A DNA stretch of 64,000 bases, taken from assembly GCF_954871325.1 (NCBI RefSeq), contig NC_088776.1:26646508-26710507 (forward strand), in the 5' to 3' direction. Positions within the stretch are counted from its first letter, which is position 1. The number at the start of each line of letters is the position of its first letter. Source of the DNA: Gordionus sp. m RMFG-2023 (lineage: Eukaryota > Nematomorpha > Gordioida > Chordodea > Parachordodidae). Under the pieces are notes generated by a model. It had not been told where the DNA came from. It was given only the letters and a program-made list of their open reading frames with translations, and made no database searches. This document shows positions 24,201 to 39,200 of the stretch, piece after piece. Position numbers and translations under genes: made by a program.

Positions 24201-27200
24201 GTAATGCATACAATATATAATAAAAAAAATACAAAAGTGGATCAGAAAAATTGCATAATAAATCATTTAAAGAACTTAAGGTAGCTGGTGAAAATCCAAA
24301 ACAAAAGTTGTTTTTTTGAAAATAACAATTACAACCTCATCAAAATTATCTTCATTTTTCCTAAAGATTTCTTCATATTCTCCTTTATGCTCAAAAAAGG
24401 TGATAATACAACCTTGCCTGAATTCTAATTTATACCATAAAAAGTTCAACTTAATCACATCTTAAAAAAAATTAATCTGTATCATTTTTGGTTCATATTC
24501 TAATACAATATTTGATTCCTAATATACACAAACCATAATTTTAAACCAGTGTAAATTAGCATATTTAATAATAAGTGATATAAAATCTACAACTAAACCA
24601 ACAAAATATTCATTTATTCAAGAAATTCCAGACTCTTCTTTACCTTATGTGATAATACAATCCGAGATTCAATTATCGTTTCCTTTAAATAATAATTGCA
24701 TTCCAATTCTATCGTTAACTTTAAAAGAAACTTCTACATTACAATTACCTTCATCTATGAATTCTAATCTATTATATGGCTTTTCATGCACAGAAGCAGT
24801 TATCCAAAGGAAAATTTTTTAACCTATTGGGTCAAATTTTTTCATTTAAATTCAAATGCAACAATTCCACAAAAACTCGCTTTTTTATAAAAACACCCAA
24901 TCCAACCCATGAACCTAAGACTTGTACATCGCGTTTATATTATAGTGGTTATGACAGACAAAGTACCAAGAAACTTAGTTGCTTTAATTATTGATGAAAT
25001 TATTGTATAGCTTTTGCAGGGTAGTAAAATGCATTTTTAAAAGAGTTCACCAAATTTTAAGCATATATTCTGTTGTTGAAATTCATGATAATTCAATAGT
25101 CTAAGTAGTAGAATACTTTCTTAGGCATCCAATGACAATAGTATATAAGATTCACTAAATCATAAAATTATTTCTGCGAACAGGGGCGGACTGGAAGACT
25201 AAAGGCCCCGTGGGGCATGATTCGCCCCTAAACCTTCCGGGCTATACTCTATTATTTCATTTGAAAAGAAAGTTTGGTATAAAATTAGAATGCTATTATC
25301 TTTAAAAGAAGCGAAATTGGATTCTTGAGTGAAATTGCATCATTATATATAGGAGAATCTGAGGGAGTCTCTTGTATTGAACATTTTGTTTGTAGTTATA
25401 GATGTTATATCTCTTGTTAAATATGTTAATTTAGGCGGTTTTAAATTTGTGGCTTGTGTATTATCATGGGTGAAGATACTTGTAATATAATACATAAGGA
25501 TGGATTTTTTTTACATGTGAGATGAACTTTTTGGTATGAATTGGAATCATAGATAAAGTTGTATTATAAACTATTTTTGAATATAAAGAAGAGTCTGAAG
25601 AAGTCTCTTTAAAAATAAAATTTTTTTTGATGAAGTTGTACATAATGAGAAAAGACAACTTTAGTTGTTATCGATTCTCACCAGCAATCTTATTTCTTTA
25701 CAAGATTTATCATGCAATTTTTCTGCTCCATTTTTTTTAAACTAATATTGTATGCATGATAATATAAAAAAATATAGATTATTTTAATTTAAAATTAGAT
25801 GTTATTTTAAAAAAATTACATTTTTTTTCTTTATATTTAATAATTTTAGTCAGAATTGAAATGTAGATGTTATCTTTAATAAAAAAATGATTAATAATCA
25901 ATAAATTTTAAGTAAAAGAATTAATGGATAAATGATATAATAAACTTTCCAATCTCCCCACTCTAGCCCAGGAAAATCTTAAAAATTTACAGTGTAATCG
26001 GTTGTACAAGATAAATTAGCCAATACTAAGTGATTAAATTGATTTAATTTAAATTAAAATTTTATATCAGTTCAATTAAATTTTAAAATATAATATAATA
26101 GTGTAATAAGTCACATTTTTAATTTAAAAAATATGGTTCATTATAGTTAGCAGGAGTATAAATTTTCTTAATACTTAGTGTATATGAAAAAAGAATCCAA
26201 CAAATTAGTATTTTAAATCAGGGACAGGAAAAGGTTTTTTGGGCTAGGCTGGATAATTTTTACTTTAACTAAATAAATGTCATGCCTCAAAATTTTAAAT
26301 ATTTTATATTTATGTCAAAATTAAAGAATTTGAAAGAAGTTTCATTTTTTAAAATAAATATTTATTTTATCTTATATATATATCAGAGACCCTCAGAGGT
26401 ACCATTTATATAGCCCGGCCCGGATTTTAAAAAAAAATATGCGGCCTGGATTTTAAAATTTCAGGCCTGGCCCAGATTTTTTTTAAACATATATTTATTT
26501 TTAATTTTTATTGATAATAATTGAGATTTTAAATATTTAGTTTTAAATTTTTCGGCTCGGCCCTGATACGTCTAAAAAAATTAAAATAAGGTCCAGCCCA
26601 GGCCTGTAGATCTCTGATATATATATTTAAGGAGTTTTTGTTTTGTTTGTGCTGCTTGGTATTTTCATTTTGGTCCATTCCTATTAAATATTTATATAAA
26701 ACTATTATAATAATGTCCTATTTAATATATATATATAAACTATAAATATTGCATGTATATACTTATATAAATTAATTAAATATTTACCTGACGCTAAAAG
26801 AATAGAAGTTTGAACAAATGCTAGTGTGAATAACCCGATTATTGGTTCAAAAAAATTAAAAAGACTTTATAAAATGTGGAAACAAAATGGTGTGGGCAAG
26901 CGATAAAGCAAGAAGCTTTATTATAAAAGTTATGCAAATTTAAAACCCTATTAACGGCACAATCTTTTTGAAATAATTGGGTCACTATAAAGATTCTATA
27001 AATGATAACCAATCAAGGAAGCGTGCATTTAATATTGTTAAAAATATTGAAAAAGATTAACTATGAGGAATATTGTTGTTTATTTTCATTTTTTTGAACT
27101 ATTCCGATTAATGCATTATATTAGTAATATTTTTATTTTTAATAATTATGAAATGTATTCTAAAAATTACATATTTTTATGCAATATATATTTTTTGCAA

Positions 27201-30200
27201 TACATTTCAATTTTTTTATAACTTTCTAAATAGTTTATATAATATAGATATAATGTATTTTATATGAAATGCTTCGATACCAAATATTTAAAAAAATACA
27301 TAAATATTTTTATCTCACATTCTTGGATAAACAAAAATTCACTTCTATTTTTTGTCCATATTAGCGTGCCCCCTACATTTTATAAAGTAATAGCGTGCTT
27401 TCGCCGCAAATTTTAGGACTATAAGATTGAAAATGAGGTCAAAAATTAAAAAATCATTATATTTAAAAAAAGTGTAATGTCAATTAGAGATCTGCAAAGC
27501 CTAGCTAGTCCGAAGCCGGGCCAGGAATATGTAAAAAGATTACAACAGGTTAGTTATTCTTGCATAAAAAATTTCGGGCAAAGTCGGACAATTTGTATAT
27601 AAAATATCATGTAGGGCCTATCAAGTCTCTGATTTTTAGTAAAATTTTAATAGGCCAGCCAGCTCGGGCATTAAAATTTTGATATATTTTATTAAATTTT
27701 AAGCTAATATTTTGATTTATACTATTTGAAAATAAATTACAGCTTATTTATTTGTATTGATATGATTAATAACAAATAGATTTTAAAAATAATTTTATAA
27801 AATCATAGAAATAGATGCCATAGAGGAGAAATATAAGGGGACTTAATTGATATTGGGAAAAAATTGAAAATAGATATTAAAAATGATATGGCGGGAAAAT
27901 TCGCATAAAAAATGTACGAGGGGGGGGGGAGGTTGAACTTTTTGTAAACTTTAATAGGCTGGCATGACTTTTTGTAAAATTTTCATGGGCATGAAGAGCA
28001 AAAGATTTAACGGGTTTACTGGGCAACTTGTGAAAATTTTTTAACGGGCTGAAATAGGTCGAAATTTGCAGATTTCTAGTTTAAATTGAATATTATTTTT
28101 CGAAAATTTTAGAATGCATGATAAAATAAAAAATTGCGAATTGACGAATATATATAAAGTTGGGGTATGTTATGTTTCATAAACATTTCTTCGAAGTAAG
28201 ATAAGATATTGAAATAGTTCAATCTGTATAAAAGGCGATTTTTTTACATAGGTTTAATTTACAGTTATACCTAGTACATATCATTTTTAGTAAAATAAAA
28301 TATTGAAAATTAACATTTAATTATATTATTTTTATAACAAATAATTTTAAACAAATTACCGAAGCCTTTTTACCGATCCAATAAAATATTTTCCAAGATA
28401 AGGTTGGGTTAATTTCATAATTTTGAGAGTAGTAAGTTTTTAAAACAATGTAACAATCACCATCGTAAAATTTGCCATTAAGTGCTAAAAAGATTAAAAA
28501 TATAAATATTTTCTCCGCTAATATTATACATGGTTTCCCATCCAAATAAGGAAAAGGTCTGAGCAAAAGGGAAGTGTCAATCAAGAAAGGGAAAGTCCTC
28601 CGAGAAAGGGAGAAGGTCAATTAAAAAAGGAAGATCGTTATTTGTTTTTATATATTCTTAAAAAAATTTACAATTTTTTATTAGTTTTTTAATCCTGATC
28701 CTGAATATCATCAATATATTCTTAAATTTTTGGATATTTTTAATTTTACTACTTATTTTATTTCTAAATTTTTGCGATCTCAATCATTTTTAATCTATTT
28801 TTGTCTCTTTTCTCTATTTTATTTTCTTCTTCCCATTTTTGATGATTCTATTTTTGTCTTTTTAAAAATAATTTCTTCATTTTCCGTCATTTTTTTCAAT
28901 GTTCTATTTTTTGTCATTTTTAACCATTCTTTTTTCATTTAGCAATTTTTGGTGTTTTTAAATTTTTTAATCTCACTTATAATTTTTTTTTACTTCCCTT
29001 TGGCAATATAAATTTTTTTTTATTAATATTTATATCTCTAATTATTTCATTACAATTAAGGTGTATAGTAATAAACAAAAAAATTATATTAATCATTATC
29101 TTCTACGCAGGCAGCATGTCCAACCCATAAAATATTTTTCATAAGTATTACTGATTTAAAATAAATATGCTACAAATTTATTCTATGAATTAATATCGAT
29201 TTCAAATTTTCCTTAAGGTTATATTTATTGACCATTTTTAAATTTCCAAATCATTTGAAACCTTTTCACTGCAAAACTAAAGAAAAATATTTCAAAAATT
29301 GACATCGATTTGATTGAGACTGCATCATATTGGAACTTAAGGAAATTAAGGTAAATGTGGATGACATTTTATAAATTATATGTCATTGTTGAGTCAAAAG
29401 TAGAACTTTATGAATTTAATATTAGTCTAGCCAGAATAGTAGCAAGGTAAGTACATTATTACACTATTAATACAAATTAGCTCAATCCCAATGAAGAATG
29501 AATTTCATATTATAAATTCATGTGTCAATTAAATTTCTTCCCATTTTTTAATATAACTATATTTTGTAAGTTTATTTTATATTTATGCAATAATTCTAAA
29601 GAATATTTTTGTGCATTAATCTATATTTCCAATATTTTTTTACAAATTCTTTTTCGAGACATTTATTTAAGTGATTTAACGCGGATTATATACATTTAAT
29701 ATTTTATCATTAATTTATATTTGAATTTGTATATTGAAATCGTCAATTCCCAATAAATTTCTGAAACTTAAATATTTTTAATAACTCCTAAAATAATTCT
29801 TTAAATCCCCCCTCATAACAATTTCTGCATATGCGCCTGCTTCTACATTTTGAAATATAGGTCTCCATATTTAGAAAATAATTATTGGCATTTTCTTAGG
29901 ATATTTCTCTCTCCGTGCTCTATAAAACTAACCAATTCCCCTTCAATATTAGGATTTTGAATTCTGGCAAAATCTTTCCATTTTTAAAAAAGACAATTTC
30001 TATTTAATTCAGATTTGAGCTATATGTCAAACGAAAAAAGGACAAAAGAATGGCTAAAAATAACAAAAAAATAAAGATTTGAAGAAAAATGACAGGAAAA
30101 AATAAAGAAATTAATTTAAAAAAAAAAAAAAAATTGTAAGAACATCGAGAAAAGAGGACAAAAATGACTTAAAGAGTTCAAAAGTAAGAAATGAAAAAAA

Positions 30201-33200
30201 GGAAAATTAAAAATAATTCAAAATTGAAAAATAATGATATTTCAGGATTATTAAACTGACAACAAAAATCATAATTTATTTAATACACAAAAAATAACGA
30301 TTTTCCTTTTTTAATGGGAATTATCTTTTTTTGATTGAATGGCTTTTCCTTTTTTTTGATAGGACATTTTGCTAAGTCTTTAGTAATATTCCTTTTTTGA
30401 TTGAACCTTTTCATTTTTTGATCAAACCTTGATTTTTTAATTGACGCTTTTTCTTTTTGGAAGGGAAACCATGTAGGTTATAATTTTTAAGTGTTAAACT
30501 ATTCTACCCTCCTCTAATCTATTGGGCAGAAAATTTTCGATTTCCCAGCAAATAATACCTAAATGAAGTTTGTTTAATTATTTTAAACAAATAATAGATT
30601 TTTACCAGGTTGAGTTCCAATTAAAGGTTCAAAAAAATCGCTGTAATCTATGTTGCTATTAACCTTTTCAATTTCACTATATATTTAATAAAATTCATAA
30701 AAATTAAATTTTGATTAATAATAACATATCATAATCAATTTGCTTTGTATTTTTGGATAAAATCAATTTAAAAAATTAATCTATCCTTTAAAAAATATAA
30801 TGATATTTAGGCTTTTCATGTCAATTAGATCGTGATTCGGCCGACCCCTTTTAAAATTGTTAACAATTTCTGGAAATATTTATATAGGTAAAAAAATGAT
30901 GGCCGTTTATTTTAGCTAGTTAACATACCTGATTCCCGAGATACCAGGCCTCAAAGGTGTGACCCGAATCAGTAAAGTGCTCTGCCAAAAATTTATAAAT
31001 AATTTATTAAGGCTATGTCACTTTGTTTTTCAGTCAAAACCTGTCTTTAGCTTCGCATTTGAGAATTTTAACTTTTTAAAAAGTAAATATTGGCTTCCCA
31101 TGTTAAATACTGGAAAATTAAAAGTTTTGACTTGAAAAATTTTAATTTAGCTAAGACTCCGCCTAAACATTGCCCAAAAAAAACAAGTAAAATTAAATCC
31201 TATTTTATAAACTCCCCCATAAGTGAAAAGATACGATCTCGAATAACATTTTCTAACCAATTAATGTTAGTATTATTAGAATTCATTTTGCAGTTTATAT
31301 CTGTTGAATGGGCTTCTCTGACGAATTCATTTTCAACTTTATCAAGACCACCTTGAGGTTTATCGTAAGATGCTACATCTGACATACCCTTTTGAATTTA
31401 AATACAAATATATCATTTAAGTTTGCTCAAAATAGGTTTTGTATAGGTTAGATTGTGTCAAGTAAGATTGCATATAAAAATCATTATACCCGGTTTTTTT
31501 TTAAAAAATCAGTGATTTGAATCAATATTTTTAGTACAAATTTATTTACTAAATTTGATAAAATGGTAAAGACTCAGACTTCGATTGTTCCAAAATTAAA
31601 TATTTTTAAATGAAAAAAAACTAAATTAATGTTCGAAAATATCGACCTAGTGTGGTGTCGAATATATTGGCCCACCAGAGCTGGTATGGGTCGCGACTTC
31701 AGCTATTCAACAAACTTATTCGGTTAGGTATATTGACAAAAAATCAAGATACGGCCCGGTATCGGAAGAAAACCGAAATTCTGTATATCTCTAGTTAACA
31801 TTAAATTTTATAAAGTAAAATTAAAATTAAAATGCGAAAATAAAGAATTTTTGTTAATATCAATTAATCTACAGTTTCATGCTTATAAGAATATTTCTAA
31901 ACCTCAGCATAAAAATATTAAATTTAACGTTAAAAACTGTAAGAAATGCCAAAATAAAGTGTTATTTCCAATGAAAAAAGTCTAACGCTAGCCTCTGTAT
32001 CTAATGATCTTTAGCAAATACTTAAATACAATCATTTCTGCAGAGAAAATAATGAGTGCATAAAAAATTGATAATACTCCATTTAAGAAATTATTGGATT
32101 GGAAGAATTTTACATCTATCAATTAAAGGGAATAGAATGGATGTGGAAAGTTAACAAATCAAGTATTTAAATCTTCATCTAATCTCATGTTTTAGTGAAT
32201 AAAAAAATTAATTTATCCGTGAGTCGCAAGATATGATTAATTATGTTTTCATTATAACCATAAAATATTCAACTCTTAAAGAAAAATATAATTCAGTTTA
32301 TGAAATTAAAATATAAAAACAATAATTATAAGTTTTTTGATAATAATAATAATTATAACTTGCAACACTTGTCGTTCTTTTTCACCTTCCTCAATCTTGT
32401 TTTTTTTTGAAGTATTCATGTCAGCACTATTTTTAAACTCCAAACTCTTTTTAAGAATCGATTTAGTCATATCATCGACTTTCAAGCGTAATCGTAGACA
32501 AGTAATAGCATAAAACCAAAAAAAAAATATAAATTTATGTTTTTATTGTTTATATTATCAAAAATATTGGTTATTAAAATATTACTCTCTTGAGTTGTTC
32601 CAGGATGTAATATATCAGCCAAATGTAAATGGTGTTCCAGTGAGAAATTAATATTGTAATAATCATAATTGCCCTCGATTTTAGTTGTATCGGATTTTTT
32701 GTGGGGCATTAAGAAATTGGGATTATTTTTTATATCTAAATTCTAAAAAAAAAAATTAAATATTCATCCCATATTTAAATTTATTTAATGAAAGATAGGA
32801 TATTCAGCATAATTTAGAACCTGAAATTGAACTGGCTTTGTTAAGATAGTTAAAGGCAATTTTAATGTTTAAATTTTTCTTTATGCAAATGTTTTCAATT
32901 ACTTTAAAACTCTAAATACTTGTCTAATATAATTTTTATACAAAATGTCACAAACACATAATGGTGGCAGCGTAAAGCGTCTACTCACTCAACTTTTCTT
33001 ATAGTGATGAATCCAAAATCATTTTAAAACAAAAAGAAAGATATAAAATATTAAACTTAAATTAACTTCTTAAAAATTATATAAAATCCAACTATAAAAA
33101 TAAAAAATTTCCTCACAAATCCTATCTAAAAAATATATAATATAAACATACTGGCTTCTCACGAAAAAAATAAAAATAAAGGTAACGTACCAAATACATT

Positions 33201-36200
33201 ATTTTAATATTTTATCATATTTTTTTTACCATTTTATTAAATATGCATTATGATATTTTTATTTTACCATATTTACCGTCTAAGGAAACTTAACTTACTC
33301 ACCTAACTTTTATGATATTTTTATTATCATACTTTATTTTCAATAGTTATCTATTTTTATTAAGTTTATTTAAGTTAATAATCCTTGACCTTAACAGGTC
33401 ATTATAAAAAAAATAATAATAAAACAACCTTAACAGGTCATTATCGAAAATATAAAAAAAAATAATAAATAAATAAAAAAATATATATTAAAAAAAATAA
33501 AACAACCTTATCAGGTCATGATCAAAAAAAAATAAGAAAAGAAAAAAGAATAAAATAAAACATAAGAGCAATTTTCTTAACCTTCAAAGGTCACGGTTAA
33601 CCCTTTCGTGCCCAGCGAGATCATTTGTCATCCATCAAAATTTTTAATCAATTAATTTTTATATTTAAAGAAACTAATGGTTGGTACTTAGAGATATTAA
33701 TTTATAAAACAATATTTATTATTTCGTATTTTATCTTTAACCTGTCAAAATCATTATTTTATTATATCAAAATCATCATTTTATTATATCAAAGTACAAG
33801 TATTTTGTGTTCATGGGAAATATGCCGAGCGCGAAAGGGTACAAAAGAAAATATACTATATACATATAAATAAAAAAAACTAATAGCAATTTTTGAACGG
33901 AGAACTAAAAAAAAAAGAAAAGAAAAATTTTATACAATAAGGGAAGAAAAACTCACTTGTACAAATATATACATAAAAAATTTTTTTTATAAAAAATAAA
34001 ATCAAAAAGCAAAAAAAATAAAAATAAATTGTTTCAATGTCTAAAATAAATGGACGGAGTTGTATTTCCGATATTTGTAATATCTACATTGACAGAATTA
34101 ACAGATACTTAAGTAAAAACAAAATTACAGATAAAGCTTATATTCTAACACAAAACCTTCCCGAAGATATCTATATTAAACTACAAGCGTTAAGTAGCGA
34201 TGCAGAATTTAACAACTACGATTCTATAATAAAAAAACTTAAAATATTGTATCCTCAAAAGAATGTCAATAATAAAATCTTAGAGTTTTATAACACGAGT
34301 CAATCTAAGGATGAGAAATTTATAGAATGGGCGACTAAGATTTGCCAGCTAGGTAAGCAATGCAACTTTCCTGAGGATAGAGCCATTGAGAAAATCAAAA
34401 TATTTACTTTATCAAAAGATATTAAACTTAAGATCAAAGATCTAAACAATATAGAGGAGATAATAAAAACAGGCAGTGAGGTAGAGGATATTGATACAGA
34501 TATTATTTTTCATAAAGCTATTACTAAACTAGACACTTTAGGCTTGGATGATAAACCAAAAGCTGAGTTAGAGATAAAACGTATTATAGAAACCAAGAAG
34601 ACGTCAGACGCGAAACAAATTAGCAAATACGATAATAAACAATTGGCACACTATGATAATAATTATGTTCAACAATGGGCTCCACGACCATATTTTGACA
34701 GTCAAAGATATTACAGCCAAAATAACTACTATATACCTCGTCATCAGAATTAGATAAGATACAACAATCAAAACAGATTCGATACTCACTACAGACCATA
34801 TTCCAATAATTTTCGAAAAAGTTACCCAAGACATGATTACAACAACCACAGATTCAATCAACACAGTGACAACAGAAAATTTAATAATTACAGGCAATAC
34901 AACGAGAGGTTTAATGATAGAAATAATGCAAGAAATTTTGACAGGTACAATCAAAGGTTCAATAATAACACGCAACAATATAGATATTACAATAATAATT
35001 ATTCACAGCAAAGTCAAAACAATAGAGATTACATACAAAATACAAATCAACCATATGATAATAGATCACATTACAATTACAACAGAAATAACGATACTAG
35101 AAATCAGATAGAATATGGCAACAAGATTAATACAGTAAACATCGAAGAAGTTGATGAATTTAAAAGTGATAAAGCAGAAAACAAAGATTTTGACTTATTA
35201 AACATAAGCGTAAATAACATGACCGAGATTATAATGATAATGACAACAACGCGTATAAAGTAACTTTGAAATTGAACAACCTGTCAACGGTCATGCAGGT
35301 TGACACAGGTTCCAGGTTCTCAATAATACCTAGTTCGATAGCTAAGAAAGCAGGCGTCACTGAATTGAAGAAATCTAATTTAAAATTAACAGGCTATGAC
35401 GGCTATCAAATCAGAATATTAGGGACGCCGCAGATCAGGGTAAATTACGAAGGAGTTAAAAATTTACAAGCGATCGTTGTTAATAGCAATAAGAGTCCAT
35501 TACTTGGCAGAACTTGGCTAAGTGCCTTCAAGAATATTTTAAAAAAATTTGTAGGAAATATAGATGATGATTATTGTAATAATAAACTTACTAAACTCAT
35601 ACATGATTACAAACTAAAAATGGCCGATAAACCCATCTGCAAAACTAATATCAAGCTTCGCTTAAAGCAAGATGCCGTACCAAAGATAATATCGCCGAGA
35701 AGAATACCATACTCCAGAATAGATATAGTAGGTAAAGAATTAAACAGATGGATACAGGACAAAATAATAGAGCGCGTAAAAGATGTACGTTGGGCTAGTC
35801 CGTTAACTCCAGTCTTCAAGGATGATGGAAGTCTCAGGTTATGTGCTGACTTTAAAGATACAGTCAATCCTTGCTGGAGATTTCAAATATCGAATAGACG
35901 ATTTAATAGCAAAACTATCAAAAGGAAACAATTTCACCAAAATCGACTTTAAAAGCGCATTTTGCAAATTCCCATAGATAAGAGCTCTAGGGACATATTG
36001 ACCATTTCTACACACAAAGGATACTTCAGATTTACCAGACTACCCTTTGGTCTCAAAACTGCGTCTGCTTTATTCCAGCAGACCATTAATAAAATATTCG
36101 GAGACATGAAAGATGTAATATTTTATATTGACGATCTTTTAATAACGGGTAAAAATGACGAAATACATATAAAAAATATAAAGAAAGTTTTTGAAAGAAT

Positions 36201-39200
36201 ATTAAAATTTGTTCTCACACCAAATTTATCAAAGAGCGTATTTATGAAAACCAACGTCAAATTTTTAGGTCATGATATAGATGCAGAAGGTATACACCCT
36301 AATCGAAATAAAATTAGGGCTATAATCAACATGCGAGAGCCAAAATCTTATGACGAACTTTCTACATTTTTAGGAACTACAGAAAATTTTTGAATAATTT
36401 TGCCGACCTAGCAGACCCGCTATACAAAATAGTCAAAGAAAAATCGAAATGGAAAGCTGAACCTGCCAAAAATTTCAATGAAATAAAAACATTAATCAGT
36501 CAACCTCCTACATTAAATTATTTTAATCCAAACTTACGTATAGATATAGCTGCTGACGCATCCAAACGTGGACTTGGAGCAGTACTTTTTCATATAGAGA
36601 GCCGGAAAGGAAAAACCTATAGCCTTTGCATCAAGAACATTATTAAAGGCAGAGATAAACTACACAAATATCGAGCTCTTGCCATAATATTTGCAATTAA
36701 AGATTTCAAGAATACCTAATAGGTACGAAGTTTATTATCATCACCGACCATAAACCCTTGATTTACATCTTTTCCAAAGGGTTGAAAGAAAATACTTCGA
36801 TGTCGATGCGTTTACAAAAGTGGAATATAGCAATGGGAGCTTATGATTTAAAATAATTCATAGAGCAGGCAAATATAATACAGTTCCTGACTGTCTATCA
36901 AGATTACCACTCAGTGTAGATAAGGAAATTATTGATAATATAAGTACGGACAACACAAAAAACGACTTATGGGATATTCCGATTAATTTTAATAAAGTAT
37001 TAGAGGAAACACATAAAGACAAAGAAATATTGGATATCATTATAACGACATAAGGAAAGGTGACGGTATAAAAAACAAATCATACAAAAACATGGAAAAT
37101 GAATTAAGTATTATAAATAATTGTTTGTTCAAAGAAAACAAAATTGTGATTCCTGCAGGCATGAGAAAAACTATGTTGAAGGAATTACACATTGGATGTT
37201 AGGTGCTGGAAAGACCATCGCATTATCCAAGGATTATATGTATTGGCCAGGTATGAACACGAGTATCAATCTTGAAGTAAAAAATTGTGAAAATCATGTA
37301 ATATTTGGGCATCGAATCCCAATCAACATCCATGGGTTACTACTTCTAAACCTTTTGAAAGAATACATATAGACTATACTGGACCTTTTATCAAAAATAT
37401 TGGTTAATAATAATAGATGCATACAGCAAATTCCCAATAATAACTCCAGTCAAATTTATTACAACAGACATCACTTTAAAAGAACTTATGAAAACAATCA
37501 GTATATTTGGAATACCGGAAGAAATAGTAACGGATAACGGTACAAACTTCACGAGTCACTCGTTCGATAAATTTTGAGATCACGGAATCAAACACACCCT
37601 AACCGCCGTTTACCATCAGCAGTCCAACGGTCAGGTGGAAATGATGGTGGATACCTTCAAAATTAGTATGAAGAAAAACATGGAAAGAGAGAACACCAAT
37701 TTAGACATAGTAGAAAGGTTTTTATTTAATTATCGTAATACTCCGAACAGCTCAACAGGTATAGCACCGAGTAAACTATTATTTTCACATGATACAAGGA
37801 TAAAATGGGATCTAATGAAACTAGTGATTAACAAAGAAAAAATGATGACAAAGATAACAAACACGAACAGGATAATAATGGTAGGAGACAACGTATGGTA
37901 TAAAACATTCATCGAAAACAAATGGGACAAAGGCATCGTCATTAAAAAAGTGAGTGAATTATTATACAGAATAGACACCGATTGTAAAATAATAAGAAGA
38001 CATATAGACCAAATAAAAAAAGATCATGCGAGACAGTAACGGTGAACGAACCGATAAGAAATTTTGGAGGGGAAAGAGATGAAAGACCTGTAAGAGCAAA
38101 ACGTTTACCGAGTCATTTCAAAGACTATGTAATGAATGTCAAGGAATACAATATTTGGAAAAACAAATTATAAACACACGCGATTTAATAAACATTAAAA
38201 AATGAAATAAAAAAAATAAAAATTAAAAAAAAATATATAAAAAATAAAATAAAATGCTATAAAAATAATAATAATAAAAATTCACATTAAAAAATCAATT
38301 ATCATTCTATTCTACTACAATTCATTAAATGATAATGATAACGAACAAAGAGACGAACAGAAAAACGAATAAAGATATGAACAAGAAGACGTATGATGAG
38401 ACGTTGAGATGATGATGATGAATAGGACAGAAACAAGAGAAACTGGGATAGCAAAGAATTACTCAGAGAGAGAGATGTTAAGATAGTTAAAGGCGATTTT
38501 AATGTTTAAATTTTTCTTATTTTAATGTTACTATGCAAATGTTTTCAATTACTTTAAAACTATATATACTTGTCTTTTTTTATATACGATATATACATTT
38601 TATTTTTGATTGAAATTGAAATATAATTTTTATACAAAATGTCACAAACACATAAGGCTTCATCTGACACTTACTGAAATTTCAACTTGAGGAAAGATTT
38701 AAAAAAGGGTAAAGCTTATATTTAAATATAATCTAAATTTATTTAACCTATTAATGGTCAACGTTACATATCTGCAGCAGTTGCTATTCAATTATTTTTG
38801 ACATAACTTTTTTAAGTTCAAATAATTTTAAAAAATGCTTTTATGGCCAGAGATTGTTCTATATCATAACAAAAAAATATTGGAAAATATTTATTTTTTG
38901 CAGAGGGACGATTTTTTAAAATTACAAAAAATATCTAAAATTCATTTTTAAATTATAACATCTAAAATTATGTAATTTTATTAGGACTGTGATTACTAAC
39001 ATTTCTAATACCTAAATAATTTGTAAAATTATCAAATAAAAATTTATGTACTATCAATTACGTATAACTGCTATTAATGATCTGCATCGGGCCTATTTTT
39101 TCAAGCCCGGCCCAGCCCGAAATTTTTTAAAGTTTTGCCGGCCTGGCCCGAACCCAATTCCAAGGTCCAACCCAACCCGGTCCGAATCTTTTTAAAAAAT

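Larger units (their letters stand above)
32839..38655 (+). mobile_element. Ty3/gypsy LTR retrotransposon fossil
   Basis: Bounded by two LTRs that start TGTTAAGATAG and end AAACACATAA, and by an exact 5-base duplication GGCTT (32834-32838 and 38656-38660). Parts in order: leader, gag-like region, protease, reverse transcriptase, RNase H, integrase. The element is broken, with several interruptions of its reading frames. The LTRs differ mainly by length changes, so the insertion is not recent, but the duplication is still perfect. It lies in the 16.6 kb FLII intron, same-sense to the window and opposite to FLII. Confidence 0.92.

Noticed and set aside
28730-28942. Phe-rich 70-residue frame resembling a membrane protein
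   Set aside because: It is the pyrimidine-rich arm of the foldback element; hydrophobic codons follow from TTT/TTC bias.
33625-33873. 82-residue plus-strand frame
   Set aside because: Falls on the small MITE in the gypsy leader and has no protein-like features.
34604-34978. Minus-strand 124-residue frame rich in Ile/Val
   Set aside because: Antisense to the gag-like Asn/Gln-rich tail of the gypsy fossil; composition is explained by that.
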